From Ruminococcaceae bacterium AM07-15 (GTDB lineage Bacteria > Bacillota > Clostridia > Oscillospirales > Butyricicoccaceae), in NCBI GenBank assembly GCA_003477405.1, contig QUDE01000004.1, positions 124,001 to 188,000 on the forward strand: a DNA stretch of 64,000 nucleotides, in the 5' to 3' direction. The notes below the pieces were generated by a model, which saw only the letters and a list, made by a program, of their open reading frames with translations, was not told the DNA's origin and did no database searches. Numbering within the stretch: the first letter of the stretch is position 1; each line of letters opens with the position of its first letter. Both the position numbers and the translations under genes were made by a program. Shown piece after piece: positions 24,513 to 32,424 of this stretch.

Positions 24513-25376
24513 TTGAAAACAGCAGTTGTAACAGACAGCAACAGCGGCATTTTTGAAGCAGAAGGCAAAGAATTAGGCATATATATTCTCCCCATGCCGG
24601 TTCTGATCGACAATCAGGTGTATTTTGAAGGGCAGAATCTGTCCAGCCAGCAGTTTTATCACCACTTGCAAGGACAAAAAATCGTCACCACCTCCCAGCC
24701 GTCTCCCGGCGATTTGACGGCCCTGTGGGATCGGGTTTTCCGCGATGGGTATGAGGAACTGGTGTATATCCCCATGTCCAGCGGTTTGAGCAGCTCCTGT
24801 GCCACGGCCCAGATGCTGGCGGAGGATTATGGCGGAAAGGTTTTTGTGGTGGATAACCACCGGATCTCGGTCACCCAGCGATACGCGGTGCTGGATGCGC
24901 TTGGATTGGCACAGGCCGGATGCAGCGGAAAAGAGATCCAGCAGGAGCTGGAGCGCACCGGTCTGGATTCCATCATTTACATTGGGGTGGAAACTTTGCA
25001 GTACCTCAAGCGGGGTGGCCGGATCACGCCGGCCGCTGCGGCCATGGGGGCGGTCATGGGGATCAAACCCCTCCTGATCATCCAAGGGGACAAACTGGAT
25101 GCCTGCGCCAAGGTGCGTGGAACGGCCAACTGCAAAAAACGCCTGCTCCAGTATCTGGAACAGGCTGGGGAAAAATATGCCCGGCAAGGCATCCCGTTTC
25201 AGGCAGCGGCAGCCGGCAGTTTTCTGAACCAAGAGGATGCGGAGGAATGGAAAACCCTTTGCCAGGGTCTTTTTCCCGACCGCACACCTCATTATGATCC
25301 TCTCATTTGCAGTGTGGGCTGTCATGTAGGGCCTGGTGCTTTTGGAATGGCGCTGGCCCGCAGATTGGTTCCTTAA
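24513..25376 (+). CDS. DegV-family fatty-acid-binding protein (2)
   Basis: 287 residues: KTAVVTDSNSGIFEAEGKEL, the ligand-binding TTSQPSPGDL and IPMSSGLSSSCATAQ, and HVGPGAFGMAL at the end, all DegV hallmarks. It is clearly diverged from its upstream neighbour, so the pair may bind different acyl chains. The start is probably TTG 24513, spaced from GAGAGGTG; GTG 24504 is the alternative. It is part of the phasin-UbiB-DegV-DegV-membrane protein run. Confidence 0.88.
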   Translation: MKTAVVTDSNSGIFEAEGKELGIYILPMPVLIDNQVYFEGQNLSSQQFYHHLQGQKIVTTSQPSPGDLTALWDRVFRDGYEELVYIPMSSGLSSSCATAQMLAEDYGGKVFVVDNHRISVTQRYAVLDALGLAQAGCSGKEIQQELERTGLDSIIYIGVETLQYLKRGGRITPAAAAMGAVMGIKPLLIIQGDKLDACAKVRGTANCKKRLLQYLEQAGEKYARQGIPFQAAAAGSFLNQEDAEEWKTLCQGLFPDRTPHYDPLICSVGCHVGPGAFGMALARRLVP

Positions 25377-25393
25377 AATCGAGGGGGGATTTG

Positions 25394-25993
25394 GTGAAAC
25401 AAAAGATTGCAAAGGGAATCCGGGTGGTTACGGTGCCGCCTGTTCTGGTTTCCGCAATGCTGCTGATCTTGTATCAGGTCTATGGGGACGAGTTTGCATC
25501 AGGAACCATGCTTTTGTGCGGGATTTTTTTCCTGGCGTTGCTGCCGGTGCTGGCCTATCCCCTTGCGTCCTGGGGATATCAGCGGAGAAAACACCCCAGC
25601 CGGTTTTTAACATTGAGGGAAAAGCAACGGAATCTGGCCTTTCTCCTTACGCCGGTGGGGTATTTTCTGGGGTGGATTGCGGGATGGCTGGGACATTGCT
25701 CTGCCATGATGATGGGAGTTCTGACCGGTTATCTGATGGGCGTGATCCTGCTGACCGTGTTGAACAAAGGCTTCCATATCAAAGCCAGCGGCCATGCCTG
25801 CAGCTGTGTGATGGCCTATCTGCTCTTGGGGGAGTGGCTTGGCCTGGGCGTGTTTTTCATCTGTGTTCCTCTTTATCTTGGTGAATTCTGGGCCAGTGTT
25901 TCTCTCAAGCGCCACGCCGTAAAAGAATTTATAGGGGGAACCGGTGTGGCCGTGGTTGCGTTTTTGGCCCAGAAGTTTCTGTATTTGATGTAG
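25394..25993 (+). CDS. Integral membrane protein, possibly PAP2-like
   Basis: 199 residues with five or six membrane segments. A KASGHACSCVMAYLLLG stretch recalls the SGH motif of PAP2 lipid phosphatases, but the preceding KX6RP motif is not obvious, so catalytic activity is uncertain. GTG 25394 is the likely start (GAGGGGGG just upstream). It closes the DegV run, which supports a link with lipids. It ends with TAG, showing that the host uses TAG as a stop. Confidence 0.6.
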   Translation: MKQKIAKGIRVVTVPPVLVSAMLLILYQVYGDEFASGTMLLCGIFFLALLPVLAYPLASWGYQRRKHPSRFLTLREKQRNLAFLLTPVGYFLGWIAGWLGHCSAMMMGVLTGYLMGVILLTVLNKGFHIKASGHACSCVMAYLLLGEWLGLGVFFICVPLYLGEFWASVSLKRHAVKEFIGGTGVAVVAFLAQKFLYLM

Positions 25994-26084
25994 CGTCGCC
26001 TTGCATAGGAAAAGAAAAGTTCGTTTATCAGAGAAGATTTGTCCATGGGAACGGGTTTCGGCCCGATACATTCAAATAAAAGAG

Positions 26085-26140
26085 AGCCCTTCGAATCGGG
26101 TGGCAGTTAGCGCTGCACCTCACTTCGAAGGGTTCTTTGT
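26085..26140 (+). terminator. Terminator of the UbiB-DegV operon
   Basis: AGCCCTTCGAA pairs with TTCGAAGGGTT across a 28-base loop that itself contains a small stem; CTTTG follows. Confidence 0.6.
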
Positions 26141-26195
26141 ATTTTCCAGATGTTGAGAGAAAACGGAATGCGGTGCGTTGATTCCCGCCTGGCCA

Positions 26196-26249
26196 TTGAC
26201 AATGCCCAGGGCAGCAGATATAATTCTACCTAACGATAGGTAGAATTAT
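26196..26249 (+). promoter_or_regulatory. Promoter and TetR operator
   Basis: -35 TTGACA (26196-26201), 17 bases, -10 TATAAT (26219-26224). A perfect 13-bp inverted repeat (ATAATTCTACCTA at 26220-26232 and its complement at 26237-26249) starts inside the -10, so the regulator should repress its own operon. Confidence 0.9.
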
Positions 26250-26264
26250 TTTGGAGGAAGATCG

Positions 26265-26858
26265 ATGAAAAGGGACAGCACAAAAGATAAAATCCTGGAA
26301 GCCATGTACACGCTGATTGCCGAAAAGGGATATGACAAATCTTCCATTGGCCAAATTGCAGATAGGATCGGCATCAAAAAAGCCTCGATTTATTATTATT
26401 TTGCCTCCAAAGAGGAAATTTTCTTGGAACTTGTGCAAGACTTGTATCAGGACGATTTTGCAGGAAAAATCCAGGAGATTCAAACAAAGAAGACCGTCCA
26501 GGACTACCAGAAGGCCATTGTTGCCTTGGGAGAGGATTTCATAACGTCGTACTTTGAAAACCAGACGCTTCGAAAAGTGTATGCGGAAATTGACATCCAG
26601 ACCACCCGGATACCGGCCCTTCAGACATTCGCCCAGGAGGCCAACCGCACACTGAAAAACTTCCTGTTTCAATCCCTCTCTCATGGTGTGAAGATCGGCG
26701 CTTTTTTGCCGGATTTTGATGTGGAAAAGAATGCGCAGATGCTTTATACCATTTTGATCGGCATCGATGCCGCCATTTTATATGATTTGCCCGTTGAGCC
26801 GGAAGTGGTTTGGAACACTTCGGTAGGGTATTTGTTTGCGCAAAAGGAGCTGCGATGA
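26265..26858 (+). CDS. TetR/AcrR-family repressor of the MATE pump
   Basis: 197 residues. The N-terminal DNA-binding domain is textbook TetR: KILEAMYTLIAEKGYDKSSI, then IGIKKASIYYYFASKEEIF. The C-terminal ligand domain is of no recognised subfamily. Its operator overlaps the promoter just upstream, and its stop overlaps the ATG of the MATE gene, so it almost certainly controls that transporter. TTGGAGG precedes the start by 8 bases. Confidence 0.92.
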   Translation: MKRDSTKDKILEAMYTLIAEKGYDKSSIGQIADRIGIKKASIYYYFASKEEIFLELVQDLYQDDFAGKIQEIQTKKTVQDYQKAIVALGEDFITSYFENQTLRKVYAEIDIQTTRIPALQTFAQEANRTLKNFLFQSLSHGVKIGAFLPDFDVEKNAQMLYTILIGIDAAILYDLPVEPEVVWNTSVGYLFAQKELR

Positions 26859-28189
26859 TGATAGAAACCCATTTTGTGACATTGCCTGTGAAGAAGGTTT
26901 TTTTCAAGTTGACCATTCCCATCGTGATGAGCATGTTCTTTTCATCCATATACATGATGGCTGATGGGATTTTCGTGGGGCATTTCATCGGTTCGGATGC
27001 GTTGGCTGCGGTCAATATGGTCATGCCGGTGATCATGATATTGTTTGCGGTGTCCAACATGATTGCCGTTGGGTCTTCGGTGAAAGTGTCCACGGCCTTG
27101 GGAGAAAAGAATCCTGGGAAAGCCCGCAGTATGTTTTCTTTCAGCACGGCGCTGGTGATGGGAGTGGGAGTTTTCTTTGCCGCTGCGGGGCTTCTTTTCT
27201 CAAAGCCGCTGATCCACCAAGTGATCAGGGAAGACCAGCTGGCCGAAATGGCGATTCAGTATTCCCGGGTGCTGATGCTTGGATTGCCCTTCATCATGCC
27301 CCTGTTTGCCATGGACAATTTTTTGAGAGTGTGCGGCAAAGCCCGGTACAGTATGTGGATCAATATCATCGTGTCGGTGCTCAACATCTTTTTGGATTGG
27401 CTGATGGTTGCCAAATGGGAGTGGGGGATTTCCGCCTCTGCATTGGCCACAGTCATCAGCATGATGATCGGGTCCGCATTTTCATTTTTTCCCTTTTTCA
27501 GCAAGAAGATCACGCTGTATTTTACAAAGCCCAAAATCAAAAAGGCCGAGTTGATGGGTATGCTGTACAATGGGAGTTCGGAGTTTTTGAGCAGCATTGC
27601 AAGCTCGGTCATTGCCACTTTGATCAATGCTGTTCTGCTGTATTTGGGGGGATCGGTGGCGGTGGCCAGTTATGGGATCGTGATGTATATTGACACTTTG
27701 CTGGTAGGTGTGTTATATGGTGTTGTGGATTCCATACAACCGGCGGTCAGCTATAATCTGGGCGCGGGAAAAGTAAAGCGGACATTCTCCTTTTTCAAAA
27801 TATCCTGTGTGGTTACGGCGGCGATTTCTGTACTCTGCATGGCTGTGATCCTGATATTTCCCGATAAATTGGCTGCTGTTTTCTCCGAGAAAGGCAATGT
27901 TCAGGTGATGCAGATGACAGTGGCCGCCTTGCTGCTGTTTGCGCCATCCTATTTGTTTACATGGTTTAACATGGTCACAAGCGCCTTTTTGACAGCCATG
28001 GACAAACCAAAGGAATCCATGATCATCATGCTCTTCCGAACCGTTTTGCTGCCGGTATCCTGTCTGGTGATCCTGACTTCTGTTATGGGAGTGTACGGCG
28101 TGTTTTCCACGATTACATTATCCAGTCTCCTGACCTGCATTCTGGCCGGTCTGATCTGGAGGAAAACGGTATGGAGTTACGCCCGCTAA
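26855..28189 (+). CDS. MATE-family efflux transporter
   Basis: 444 residues with about 12 membrane segments in two homologous halves. The start region FFKLTIPIVMSMFFSSIYMM and the ADGIFVGHFIGSDALAAVN segment are typical of MATE pumps, which export cationic drugs or flavonoid-like compounds using Na+ or H+. AAAGGAG lies before ATG 26855. Overlap with the repressor gene implies induction by a substrate drug. Confidence 0.92.
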   Translation: MMIETHFVTLPVKKVFFKLTIPIVMSMFFSSIYMMADGIFVGHFIGSDALAAVNMVMPVIMILFAVSNMIAVGSSVKVSTALGEKNPGKARSMFSFSTALVMGVGVFFAAAGLLFSKPLIHQVIREDQLAEMAIQYSRVLMLGLPFIMPLFAMDNFLRVCGKARYSMWINIIVSVLNIFLDWLMVAKWEWGISASALATVISMMIGSAFSFFPFFSKKITLYFTKPKIKKAELMGMLYNGSSEFLSSIASSVIATLINAVLLYLGGSVAVASYGIVMYIDTLLVGVLYGVVDSIQPAVSYNLGAGKVKRTFSFFKISCVVTAAISVLCMAVILIFPDKLAAVFSEKGNVQVMQMTVAALLLFAPSYLFTWFNMVTSAFLTAMDKPKESMIIMLFRTVLLPVSCLVILTSVMGVYGVFSTITLSSLLTCILAGLIWRKTVWSYAR

Positions 28190-28242
28190 AGCGCAGCGAA
28201 AGGCCCGTGAAGCACAGGCCGCTGAATATTGGAGGTGCTCAG

Positions 28243-28626
28243 ATGAAACGAATTTTGCCTATATTGATTTCTTTTTTGTTTTTGCTCGCTGGTTGCAGCG
28301 GAACAGAAACAGATCGCTCTTATGAGCAGATCACCCAGGAAAAAGCAAAAGAGATGATGGATACCCAGGATGTGATCGTGCTGGATGTGCGGGAACAGGA
28401 TGAATATGACAGCGGGCACATTCCCGGCGCTGTTCTGCTGCCGGTGGGAACCATTGATGAGGACACCGCCGGTAAAGTGATTCCGGAGAAGGATTCGACG
28501 GTTCTGGTCTACTGCCGCAGCGGCAATCGCAGCAAAGCCGCCTCGGACACTTTGGTGAAATTGGGATACACCAAGGTTTATGAGTTCGGCGGCATCAACA
28601 CCTGGCCCTATGACATAGAGCAGTGA
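28243..28626 (+). CDS. Rhodanese-domain lipoprotein
   Basis: 127 residues. A lipoprotein signal ends in LLAGC. A single rhodanese domain follows, with DVREQDEYDSGHIPGA and the active-site loop VYCRSGNRS (persulfide Cys). It is anchored outside the membrane and may handle sulfane sulfur. GGAGG lies 8 bases before the ATG. It is 53 bases after the MATE gene and followed by a terminator, so it may be the third gene of that operon. Confidence 0.9.
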   Translation: MKRILPILISFLFLLAGCSGTETDRSYEQITQEKAKEMMDTQDVIVLDVREQDEYDSGHIPGAVLLPVGTIDEDTAGKVIPEKDSTVLVYCRSGNRSKAASDTLVKLGYTKVYEFGGINTWPYDIEQ

Positions 28627-28642
28627 GCCGGGATATTTTTCA

Positions 28643-28685
28643 TTCCCCTCAGAAATCCATGGATTTCTGAGGGGAATTGTTTTTC
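28643..28685 (+). terminator. Terminator after the rhodanese gene
   Basis: A 14-bp perfect stem CCCCTCAGAAATCC and its complement with a 2-base loop, then TTGTTTTTC. Confidence 0.88.
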
Positions 28686-28784
28686 TTGGGGCTGCTTCCT
28701 TGACCATGATTCTTCCACAAACATGACAGACTGTTGTCCGTCTCCTGTGCTATAATACAAAAAACAGGAAAGGCGGTGCATTCC

Positions 28785-29711
28785 ATGAAGATGGAGCGGC
28801 TCATCGGCATTTTGTCCATTCTGCTCCAGCGGGAAAAGGTCACGGCGCCGGAACTGGCCCGGCAGTTCGAGGTGTCCCGCCGGACCATCCAGCGGGATAT
28901 CGAGTCCCTGGGCCGTGCAGGTATCCCCATCTCCACCGTCCAGGGCCCGGGCGGCGGCATCTCCATCATGGAGGGATACCGGGTGGACCGCACGGTGCTC
29001 ACCGCCCCGGAGATGCAGGCCATCCTGGCCGGCCTCAGGAGCCTGGACAGCGTCAGCGGCACCCGGCGCTATGTCCAGCTGATGGAAAAACTGTCCGCCG
29101 GAACAGGAGGACTGGTGCCAGGGGATGCTCATATGCTCATCGACCTTTCTTCCTGGTACAAAACCAGTCTGCCGCCTAAAATTGAGTGCATCCAGGGAGC
29201 CATAGAGCAGCATCGCACCATACAGTTTGCCTATTTTTCCCCCAAGGGGGAATCGGTGCGCACCATTGAGCCCTATTATCTGGTATTTCACTGGTCTACC
29301 TGGTATGTGTGGGGCTGGTGCCGGATGCGGGAGGATTTCCGCCTTTTTAAGCTGAATCGCATGACAGAACTCACTCAAGGCCAGCCCTTTTCTCCCCGCA
29401 GCGCACCGCTGCCGGACTTTACGCCGGAGAGAGTTTTTCCGGCAAACTATCAGGTTACGGTCCTCTTTGATCCGGCCTGCCGCTGGAGATTGATGGAGGA
29501 ATACGGGGCAGATCATTTTACGGAGGAGCCGGATGGCCGGCTGCGTTTCACCGGAAGTTTTCCCGATGGCGATAGTGTGCTCAGCTGGGTTCTCACCTTT
29601 GGAGACAAGGCAGAACTGGTGGAGCCGGAAGAATTGCGGGTGCAGCTGGGAAAACTGGCGGAAACGCTGGCCCACCGTTATCAAAGGGGGAGATCGCATG
29701 GCATCCCATAG
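28785..29711 (+). CDS. WYL-domain transcriptional regulator (YafY-like)
   Basis: 308 residues. The N-terminal HTH_11 domain reads VTAPELARQFEVSRRTIQRD; a WYL domain in the middle (TIEPYYLVFHWSTWYVWGWC) is followed by the WCX extension. WYL domains bind ligands, often nucleic acid or small molecules, and regulate the operon they head. A TATAAT at 28751-28756 is a plausible -10. The gene overlaps the following TfoX-like gene, so it leads a five-gene operon. Confidence 0.9.
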   Translation: MKMERLIGILSILLQREKVTAPELARQFEVSRRTIQRDIESLGRAGIPISTVQGPGGGISIMEGYRVDRTVLTAPEMQAILAGLRSLDSVSGTRRYVQLMEKLSAGTGGLVPGDAHMLIDLSSWYKTSLPPKIECIQGAIEQHRTIQFAYFSPKGESVRTIEPYYLVFHWSTWYVWGWCRMREDFRLFKLNRMTELTQGQPFSPRSAPLPDFTPERVFPANYQVTVLFDPACRWRLMEEYGADHFTEEPDGRLRFTGSFPDGDSVLSWVLTFGDKAELVEPEELRVQLGKLAETLAHRYQRGRSHGIP

Positions 29712-30021
29712 GGATTTTGTAGATTATGTGGCCGAACAACTGGGGGAGGCCGGAGCCATCCGCAGCCGGAAGATGTTTGGGGAATATGGTCTTTATTGCG
29801 ATGATGTGTTTTTTGCCGTCATTTGCGACGACCAGCTTTTTGTGAAGGTCACACCGGAGGGGGAGGCAGCCTTCCCGGATCTGCCCAAGGCCCCGCCCTA
29901 TGAAGGGGCCAAGGAATCCTTTCTGGTGGAGGATGTGGAGGACCGGGAGCGCCTGACTGCGTTGACTCGCATCACCGGCCAGGCGCTGCGGAGCAAACAG
30001 CAAAAGAAAGGAAAAAGATGA
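29698..30021 (+). CDS. TfoX N-terminal-domain protein
   Basis: 107 residues: SRKMFGEYGLYCDDVFFAVI is the TfoX_N signature. Only the N-terminal domain is present, so it is not a full competence regulator; such short proteins are common and uncharacterised. AAAGGGGGAG precedes ATG 29698, which lies inside the end of the WYL gene. Confidence 0.85.
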   Translation: MASHRDFVDYVAEQLGEAGAIRSRKMFGEYGLYCDDVFFAVICDDQLFVKVTPEGEAAFPDLPKAPPYEGAKESFLVEDVEDRERLTALTRITGQALRSKQQKKGKR

Positions 30022-30659
30022 CGATGGCTTTTGACTACAAGAAAGAATACAAGGAATTCTATCTGCCGCCCAAAACCCCGGGGATCGTCATGGTACCGGC
30101 CATGAACTTTCTGGCGGTGCGGGGACAGGGGGACCCCAACGAGGAAGGCGGTGCTTACAAGCAGGCCCTGGAAATGCTCTATGGGGTGGCCTTCACCATC
30201 AAAATGAGCAAGAAGGGAAAGCATCAGCCAGAGGGTTACTTCGATTATGTGGTGCCGCCTTTGGAGGGGCTTTGGTGGCAGGAAGGTATTTGCGGGGTGG
30301 ATTATGCCCATAAAAAAGACTTTCAGTGGATCTCCCTGATCCGTTTGCCGGAGTTTGTGACAAAGGAAGTCTTTCACTGGGCCATCCAGGAGGCCGCGGA
30401 AAAAAAGCAGCGGGATTTTTCCAAAGTGGAATTTTTCCCTTGGGAAGAGGGACTGTGCGTTCAGTGTATGCACATCGGCCCTTATGACGACGAGCCCGCC
30501 GCTGTGGCCGCCATGGAAGAATACACGAAGAACCAGGGCTATGAAGAGGATTTCGGAGAGAACCGATTCCACCATGAAATCTATTTGAGCGATGTGCGCC
30601 GGTGCAAACCGGAAAAGCTGAAAACCGTCATTCGGCACCCGGTGAGGAGAATGCTATGA
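30018..30659 (+). CDS. GyrI-like small-molecule-binding protein
   Basis: 213 residues. The C-terminal half shows the GyrI-like/AraC-effector-binding fold (LCVQCMHIGPYDDEPAAVAA, then HHEIYLSDVRRC). The N-terminus opens with FDYKKEYKEFYLPPKTPGIV, as in the COG4832 family. Some members bind or hydrolyse hydrophobic cyclopropanoids or drugs; the ligand here is unknown. It overlaps both neighbours by four bases. Confidence 0.85.
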   Translation: MTMAFDYKKEYKEFYLPPKTPGIVMVPAMNFLAVRGQGDPNEEGGAYKQALEMLYGVAFTIKMSKKGKHQPEGYFDYVVPPLEGLWWQEGICGVDYAHKKDFQWISLIRLPEFVTKEVFHWAIQEAAEKKQRDFSKVEFFPWEEGLCVQCMHIGPYDDEPAAVAAMEEYTKNQGYEEDFGENRFHHEIYLSDVRRCKPEKLKTVIRHPVRRML

Positions 30660-31213
30660 AAGGATTTTCCCGTGAGGAGACCCGCTTTTCTTTGTGCGGC
30701 CTGAACTGCTTTCTGTGCAGCATGCACCTGGGCGGTTATTGCCCCGGTTGTGGAGGTGGGGCAGGCAATCAGAGCTGCGCCCTGGCCAGATGCTCCTTGG
30801 AGCATGGCGGCATCCGGTTTTGCTGGGAATGCCCGGAATACCCTTGCTCCCGCTATGAGGGGTTTGACGACGAAGATTCTTTTGTTCCCCACCGGAACCG
30901 GCAGCAGGACATCGCACAGGCCTGGGAGCTGGGGCTGGAAACCTATCTGGCTCAGCTGGAAGAAAAGCGGGAGATTCTGGATGAGCTGTTGGCCCATTAC
31001 AACGATGGCCGCCGCAAAACTTTTTTCAATAGGGCGGTTTACTTGCTGCCTTTGGAGGATTTGCGAGGGGTGCGGGCTGCCTTGGATCGTCAATCGGCGC
31101 AAGGGGAGCAGGAGATCAAGGCGCGGGCTTTGGCTGCGGTGCAGCTGTTGCAGGAAGCGGCAGATCGCCGGGGCCTCAGTCTGAAAAGCAAGAAAAAACC
31201 GAAAAAGGGGTGA
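30656..31213 (+). CDS. DUF3795 cysteine-rich protein
   Basis: 185 residues. The N-terminal 65 residues hold ten Cys in DUF3795 order: CGLNCFLCSMH, CPGCGGG, CALARC and CWECPEYPCSRYEGF, probably binding zinc or an Fe-S cluster. The C-terminus is helical and ends Lys-rich. The function is unknown. ATG 30656 overlaps the upstream TGA. Confidence 0.85.
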   Translation: MKGFSREETRFSLCGLNCFLCSMHLGGYCPGCGGGAGNQSCALARCSLEHGGIRFCWECPEYPCSRYEGFDDEDSFVPHRNRQQDIAQAWELGLETYLAQLEEKREILDELLAHYNDGRRKTFFNRAVYLLPLEDLRGVRAALDRQSAQGEQEIKARALAAVQLLQEAADRRGLSLKSKKKPKKG

Positions 31214-31217
31214 TCCC

Positions 31218-31613
31218 ATGGCGACTTCCCAGGTGAGTGTTTTGTTTCCCTGTTCAGTGGAGCAGGTATGGCAGACCGTGACCGATCTTTCCTGCACTAC
31301 TTGGCGCAGCGATCTGAAAGGGGTGGAGGTGCTGGATGAGATTCACTTTGTGGAGCATACCAAAAGCGGCTATGCCACGAAGTTTACCGTTACAGCTTGC
31401 GAGCCGTTTCACTCCTGGGCCTTTGTTATGGAGAATGACAATATGTCCGGTTCCTGGGAGGGCATCTTTCAGGAGGTGGAGGGCGGCACACAGTTGACCT
31501 GCACCGAAACAGTTGAGGGCAAGCATTGGTGGATGCGTCCCTTTGTGCCCGGTTATCTGAAGCGGCAGCAGAAGCGGTACCTGGAGGATTTACGGAAAGA
31601 ACTGCTGGAATAA
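31218..31613 (+). CDS. SRPBCC (START-like) ligand-binding protein
   Basis: 131 residues with the START/polyketide-cyclase pattern: VSVLFPCSVEQVWQTVTDLS, a central sheet and a long C-terminal helix (YLKRQQKRYLEDLRKEL). Such proteins bind hydrophobic ligands in a helix-grip pocket. It is the last gene of the WYL operon, four bases after DUF3795. Confidence 0.82.
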   Translation: MATSQVSVLFPCSVEQVWQTVTDLSCTTWRSDLKGVEVLDEIHFVEHTKSGYATKFTVTACEPFHSWAFVMENDNMSGSWEGIFQEVEGGTQLTCTETVEGKHWWMRPFVPGYLKRQQKRYLEDLRKELLE

Positions 31614-31685
31614 GCCATGTTAACAGGCGTTGCTTGCGGCCACGGGTCCTTCTTCGTACAATATGAGCGAAAGGAGTGAGCCCGT

Positions 31686-31811
31686 ATGTTAAGGGAAAAC
31701 ATCAAGACAATCCGAAAATCCAAGGGCCTTTCCCAACAGGAGCTTGCCGTTAAACTGAATGTGGTGAGGCAGACCATCTCCAAATGGGAACAAGGGGGTT
31801 CACTTAGATAA
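31686..31811 (+). pseudogene. XRE-family regulator, 5' part, split by the transposon
   Basis: The N-terminal helix-turn-helix is intact (IKTIRKSKGLSQQELAVKLN, then VVRQTISKWEQG). After the Gly codon GGG at 31794-31796 the frame runs into transposon DNA and stops at 31811. The expected next residues, LSVPDADMLISLSEAL, begin at 41167. Such XRE proteins with a membrane tail are usually one-component regulators. Confidence 0.9.
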
Positions 31812-31819
31812 AGATACCA
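31797..31819. repeat. Transposon left terminal repeat
   Basis: GGTTCACTTAGATAAAGATA and a few more bases. It aligns, with one gap and three mismatches, to the complement of 41141-41163. Confidence 0.75.
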
Positions 31820-31871
31820 CACCAATCCCACGCTGACTTTTGCTCAACCAATACAGCCGGAGGGCTGGATA

Positions 31872-31925
31872 ACAAGAAAAGGCGGTATGCGCCCCGTGGA
31901 GGGGTAGCATATCGCCTTTTCTTGT
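31872..31925. repeat. Long hairpin near the transposon left end
   Basis: ACAAGAAAAGGCG at 31872-31884 pairs with its exact complement at 31913-31925, with a further inner TATGC/GCATA and CCCC/GGGG pairing. Confidence 0.75.
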
Positions 31926-32048
31926 GGGGGTTTCCAAAGGGGGCAACGCCCCCATTTGGCACACGACTTTGCGAAGCAAAGTGTAGTGTGTTATACGCTC
32001 TGTCGGCGTTGTCGTGAAAATGCCGTTGCCGCCGGGGAGGGCAAGGGC

Positions 32049-32078
32049 ATTTGAAGCGGCAAGATTTGAAGCGGCAAG
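32049..32078. repeat. 15-bp perfect tandem duplication
   Basis: ATTTGAAGCGGCAAG at 32049-32063 and again at 32064-32078. Confidence 0.85.
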
Positions 32079-32181
32079 AAAACAGGGCTGTGCTTGCGTG
32101 GCGTGGAGCCGCAAGCGCAGGTCTGGTTTCATCAGCAGACAGGGCGTATATGAAAGCCCCCGTCCCTCGTCCTACGCTCCG

Positions 32182-32206
32182 ACTTGTGGACAAAGTGTCC
32201 CGAAGT
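32182..32206. repeat. 25-bp palindrome, copy 5 (degenerate)
   Basis: Arms ACTTGTGGACA and TGTCCCGAAGT, two mismatches. TGTGGCCACA abuts it at 32207-32216. Confidence 0.65.
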
Positions 32207-32248
32207 TGTGGCCACACTCCCGGAAAAGTAGCAGGACAGCGGGCAACC

Positions 32249-32287
32249 GTCAAGGCTGAAATGAACGGGGTTACACCCGGCCTTGAC
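32249..32287. repeat. Nested hairpin, GTCAAsGs family copy 2
   Basis: Outer arms GTCAAGGC / GCCTTGAC, inner CGGG / CCCG around GTTACA. Confidence 0.6.
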
Positions 32288-32424
32288 CGCCGCCCGCCGC
32301 CCCGCTGGATGGGTGGACAAGGCGGCCAATCCCTCAAAGTGCTTGGCCGCGCTCTTTCTGATTTTGAGGTATTCAGTTTTTCAAAATTGAATAATCAAAA
32401 TAAATTTTTTCGATTGAAAAAATT

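Larger units (their letters stand above)
31812..32424. other. Structured non-coding left end of the transposon
   Basis: About 610 bases without a credible gene; the long frames on both strands lack RBS and family support. It holds strong hairpins (31872-31925; GGGGGC-AAC-GCCCCC near 31940; CTTTGC-GAA-GCAAAG near 31970), a 15-bp tandem duplication, palindrome copy 5 and a nested GTCAAGGC hairpin. It may serve excision, transfer or regulation. Confidence 0.55.

Noticed and set aside
31804..32337. 177-codon minus-strand frame at the transposon left end
   Set aside because: Arg/Pro/Cys-rich, crosses several hairpins and the tandem duplication, and has no RBS; treated as non-coding.
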